The position numbers and the translations under genes are program-made. The notes beneath the pieces are model-generated. The model searched no databases and had not been told where the DNA came from. It saw only the letters and a program-made list of their open reading frames with translations. From Lateolabrax maculatus (Eukaryota > Chordata > Actinopteri > Acropomatiformes > Lateolabracidae), in the NCBI GenBank assembly GCA_031216445.1, contig CM062218.1:13451501-13515500 (forward strand): 64,000 bases of DNA, given 5' to 3'. Positions 60,010-64,000 of the stretch are shown one piece after another (position 1 is the first letter of the stretch; each line of letters begins with the position of its first letter).

Positions 60010-61095
60010 CTCCAGCCTTGGTATAAATGGCTCTGTACAACACCACAATGGATTTGAAATAAAACAGTAAGTATGTGTTTTCAGTGCAGACTTTCAGCTT
60101 TAATTTAAGGGTGTTGACAGCAATATTGGGTGAGCCGTGCAGGAATTACAACCATGTTTATACATAGACCCCACATTTCAGGGTACCAAAAGTAATTGCA
60201 CAAATTAACATAATATTAAATAAAGTCATCATATTTAATACTTGGCTGCAGATCCTTTGCGATCAATGATTGCCTGAAGTCTGGAACCCATAGACATCAC
60301 TAGATGCTGGTTTTTTGAGGTCAGGTGATTGACTTGACCTTTTAAGAACATTCCACTTTTTGGTCTTGAAAAAGTCTTCGGTTGCTTCGGCAGTATGTTT
60401 TTAGGTTATTGTCCTGCTGCAGCGTGAAGCGCTGTCCAATTAGATTTGAGGGACTGGGTTGAACCTGAGCAGATAGGAAAGCTCTGTACACCTCAGAATT
60501 CATCCTGTTAGTTTTGTCAGCTGTCATGTCATCAATAAATAAGAGGGAGCCAGTTCCACAGGCAGCCATACTGCCCATGCCATAACATTTCCTCCACCCT
60601 TTCAATAGACGAGTTGGTATACAGAGGTTTATCTGTGTCTCATCAGTCCACGAGAACTTGTTCAGAACTGTGCAGGTTTTTTGAGCAATTCTTGGCAAAT
60701 TGCAAACTGACTATTTGGTGCTTCAGTTTTAAAAGTGGTTAGCATCTTGTGGTAAACCCTCTGCAGTTATTCTGGTGAAGTCTTGATGTGGCTGACAGTT
60801 GAATTGGGTTTTTTCTTTACAAGCGAAAGGATTCTTTTGTGATCCACCACAGTAGTCTACCGGGGTCCACCAGGCCATTTCATATTGCTCAGATCACCAG
60901 TACATTCTGTTTTTTAGGTCTTTTTATCAGCTGATTTGTGCATGAACTAACGGTGGAAAAACACACACCTTTCCCAGCCACAGCCAAATAGTCAATTGTC
61001 CAATTACTTTTGGTTCCGAAAAAGGGTGGACTACAAATATAAATGTCTGTAATTCCTACACGGTTTTCTTCACTTTATGATGTGATATCAAAGCG
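60010..61095 (-). mobile_element. decayed Tc1/mariner-like transposon in ctnnal1 intron 1
   Basis: Imperfect terminal inverted repeats were aligned: 60135-60207 (CCGTGCAGGAATTACA to ACCAAAAGTAATTG) against the reverse complement of 60991-61063 (CCGTGTAGGAATTACA to ACCAAAAGTAATTG). Between them the minus strand has transposase remnants. The outer limits are approximate, because the family's characteristic sequence (ACTTTCAGCTTTAATTT) continues outward on the left to about 60010. Confidence 0.8.
60342..60698 (-). pseudogene. Tc1-like transposase remnant (118-codon open stretch)
   Basis: The open stretch contains FSWTDETQINL, a GSLLFIDDMTADK-like block, RMNSEVYRAFLSAQ, and LIGQRFTLQQDN with one catalytic-region aspartate retained. 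This is the order found in Tc1-family transposases. It lacks the N-terminal DNA-binding half and breaks off after the DN motif without the final DLNPIE block, so it is inactive. Confidence 0.8.
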
Positions 61096-63114
61096 TTGGT
61101 GTGAAGAAGTATCAGTATGTAAGATGCTATAGCACCTTGTTTGTATGCCTTCCACCCTTCCTCTGTCGTCCTGCCCAATTTCCTGATTTAGTTTTCCCGT
61201 CACACATCTTACTCTCTTGCTCTTTCGTTCTCTGTCTTCAGCCTTGCGCTGAGTTTCTCCCCCTCTCTCTCTCTCCACTTAGCCCCCTGTTTTCTCACTT
61301 TTAATCTCAATCTCTCCAGAGTCCAGTGTCCCTGTATCACCTTATTGATATTGCATACAGATACAGCCCACTGAAAACCCCGCTAGAGGCTACAGGTAGA
61401 GCACTGTAAAGTTCAGCTTTACCATTTCTCTTAGGATCTTTAAAATTCTTCCTCTGAGCTGTAAACTGAGACATGCTCCTCAGTCCTGCACGTATTCTGA
61501 AGAACAGTAACAGGAAGAGCATGTAACCAGCTCAGCCAGATTTGGCTGTCCCTTTCTTTCTGATAGAATACCTGAGAGAGATCAAGATGATGGTAGTCTT
61601 ACCATCTTTTGTCTGACCGTCACATATCTTCAGGGGAAATGTTTTGGAGGCCAACGCAGTGTTGAAAGCACAGTTGTAAGCAGATAGGATCTTAAACACT
61701 GTTTCTGGACAAATAGTTTTTGTTCTAAAATACTGTGCAGCATGGAGCTATATTTAAAGAAGCCAGATTTTCACAGGCAATTTTAAAGCTGTCTTTTCAA
61801 ACGACTGCTTCAGTATGGGTATATCTAACAGGTCAGGAACTGTGAAGAAAAGACGCAGCGTTGTGAATCCTCTTTAGATTGTTGTATTATATACTGTAAC
61901 CTATTCACCAGTTTTGCTTGCAAAGATTATTTGCACACATGGTATGATTTGAATGTTGATGAGGCAGAAATATAGAGGCATTTATTTTGGCCATTTAAAT
62001 TGGCCCAAAAAAGTCTTATCAACCACAGATACGGCTTATCGCCTTATCCGCTTATTGTCCAACCTCAGTGATGCTCCCCCCAGATAGATAACCCTAAAGT
62101 ACCCGACACCTAGCCCTATCAGTATGGGGAGGACGTTCTCATCTTGTCACTGTTTCTGGGTGACTGGAGCCGATGGGTGACAGCTGGGGGCCAGCCAGCC
62201 GGTTAAAACACAGCCCAGTGTGGGTGTACTTACGCACACACACAAACACACAGCGCACTCACAATGCGTACCCCTATAAATAAGTTAAAGTCACTCACCT
62301 TCTATAAATAATGTTCAGGTTGTTCTGGACGTTCAAGCATGTCTGTTATCTGAAGGGCTGAGAGGAGCGTTTTGAGTTGCTGATGATATGAAAACTTTTT
62401 TTCATGTTCAGATTGGATCGCTGCTTGTGTATGTACAGGCTCCTGGTTCAAATAAATGGTTTTTGAGGTTTAAGTAGATCCCTACTGGAACTTCAAATAT
62501 GTAATAACAATAATGTAGTGAAAGCATGTTCCCTAAGCCCCCCATGAATGTGTGTGAGAGAGTCAATGTGTCACAACACAGGCCATTATGCAGTCTGAAG
62601 TCAAGGGGGCTGCATTCCTTTACCAGGCTCATATTTCAAGCTTCTACAATGTGTATCTGTGTGTATGTGAGTGCTGTCTGAAATTGTGTCCATGTATTCT
62701 TTATAGGGGCATGACAGCTAGGGTCAAAAGTCATAGTCTCAAAGGGTGAGACCTATACGCTCTCTATACTGGCTGGTATGAATGAGTTAGTGCCTTTCTT
62801 CCTCCAAGGGCTTGAACTTCGCCTCGCTGCGTTTGATCACCGCTTTCATCAATGAATCATCCTGCTCAGCCACTGTTCCTCTGCATTGAGGGTTTTGATG
62901 TTTGGTTTGACACACTTCATTGATTTATTAATGTAGCCGTTCCGTTCACTTTTTAAAATCCCCTTCTTCTCAGAAGTCAGACCTTCAAGACCACATTCAA
63001 ATACCTTTTTTCTCCGTGGGGGAGGATTTGTCTTGCTCTGGGGATAGTTTGCAGTCAGGTTGACTTTTTTCCAGACCTGACACCTTATATTTCCATCTCC
63101 TTCCTTTCATCTGT

Positions 63115-63135
63115 AAAAAAAAAAAAAAAAAAAAA
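63115..63135 (+). repeat. poly-A run, 21 bases
   Basis: Homopolymer A in ctnnal1 intron 1, with no recognisable SINE or retrogene body before it. Confidence 0.95.
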
Positions 63136-64000
63136 TTCAGTGGCACAAGAACTGGGAGGTGATCCTAGAGGTAGGTTGTGAGAATTATTTCCGCACTTTT
63201 GTCAAACTTTTATGTTTTTATTTGATTTGTGCCTCAATAGGCGACTTAGAAGAAAAACCCATTTTTCTTTGTGACTTTGCTTCTTTATTCAAGAAAAACA
63301 AGCCTTAGTATTTTAGAAACAAGCCAGTGTCAGGTGTATTAGGTCATCGTCCTCAAAGCAGCCACTGCGGTCTTTCTTTTTTTTCCTGCAGAACATGCTA
63401 TCGCTGTGGGAGGCTGTCACAGAGCCTGGTTAAGCCACTTTCACACACTGTTCACTGCACACTATTATTTGTCCATTACTTGTAATTACCCATCATGATG
63501 ACTGATGGAATGTTTTCGAGGCTGAGTTGGCAAGCAGTTAGGATTATCCTGTTGAGGACTTTATATAATTACCCAGTCATTAAACACGGCTCAGTGTGAA
63601 GACAACCTGAGGGGGGCGACTTGCCAATGGCCTGGTTGTTGTGTTCGGCTGCTTCCACAACCTGGTCTTCATGCAATGTTGATTCCAAGAAAGTGACTCT
63701 GGGACAAATGTCGTTTGAGCAATGGCTGCATTATTGTGCCATTGTGGTCTGCAGTCATTGAGACCAAACTGACTGAACACTTTTCCTTAAAGTTTAGAAA
63801 TCTCCAACATTGGTATTTTACTCTCAGGATAAAGCTTTGTGAGGCATGTTTTACAAACTAAGCCGATGATGACGAGAGGATGCAGGCTCTAATTATCTTG
63901 ATTGTTTTAGATTGGACTTGTGGTTTTGTCTAAATGATGTTGGGTGATGATGGAGCTGGAGAGGGTTCTCCGACAGATTTCCGATTTACAGTTTCTGCCT

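Larger units (their letters stand above)
51809..64000 (+). other. ctnnal1: ctnnal1 intron 1 (5' 12.2 kb)
   Basis: No further exon was recognised. Contents: G15 at 52185-52199, (CT)n and C-run at 52399-52455, G13 at 52875-52887, TCTCC-rich tract at 54665-54717, (AT)n at 54806-54861, GT tracts at 55299-55330, 56411-56433 and 57398-57442, (TTG/TTA)n at 58992-59059, a decayed Tc1-like element at about 60010-61095 and A21 at 63115-63135. The rest is AT-rich non-coding DNA. Confidence 0.75.

Noticed and set aside
51809..64000. Second coding exon of ctnnal1
   Set aside because: I looked for an exon beginning like ITTLINHKDN and containing QRVGQAVNLAVGRFV-type sequence. None was seen in this stretch.

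Overview
The window is nuclear DNA of a vertebrate, almost certainly a teleost fish and probably a spiny-rayed (percomorph) one. The evidence is three genes with vertebrate-type exon structure, long introns, abundant (CA)n/(GT)n microsatellites, and interspersed repeats and Tc1/hAT-type fragments of the kind common in fish genomes. There are no prokaryotic operons, no CRISPR array and no rRNA or convincing tRNA gene.

Layout. (1) Positions 1-8637, plus strand: the last five coding exons of gabbr2 (GABA-B receptor subunit 2), from the end of the last membrane helix through the coiled coil to the C-terminal MVSGL and stop. (2) 8638-19601: convergent region with the probable gabbr2 3' UTR, several old repeats and MITE-like elements, and the probable elp2 3' UTR. 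(3) 19602-44682, minus strand: a complete 22-exon elp2 gene (Elongator subunit 2). The exons were placed one by one. Every intron is GT-AG, the phases agree throughout, and the sum is 2517 nt, or 838 aa plus stop. (4) 44740-51300: gap between elp2 and ctnnal1, which diverge head to head, with microsatellites and nothing recognisably coding. (5) 51421-52080: CpG-rich promoter/5' UTR and coding exon 1 of ctnnal1 (alpha-catulin), plus strand. (6) 51809-64000: the start of a very long ctnnal1 intron 1 with microsatellites and a decayed Tc1-like transposon. Exon 2 was not found.

The three genes are functionally unrelated: synaptic GPCR subunit, tRNA wobble-uridine modification scaffold, and vinculin/alpha-catenin-family scaffold. 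No new multi-gene system is present. The observations most worth a second look are in elp2. A perfect 25-bp hairpin with a 3-nt loop lies just upstream of exon 16. Exons 14, 16 and 20 have (UG)n microsatellites in or next to their 3' splice-site tracts, and skipping any of the three would shift the frame. The elp2 start codon lies in an exact TISU/YY1 motif. A 460-bp hAT-like non-autonomous element is flanked by a perfect 8-bp target-site duplication.
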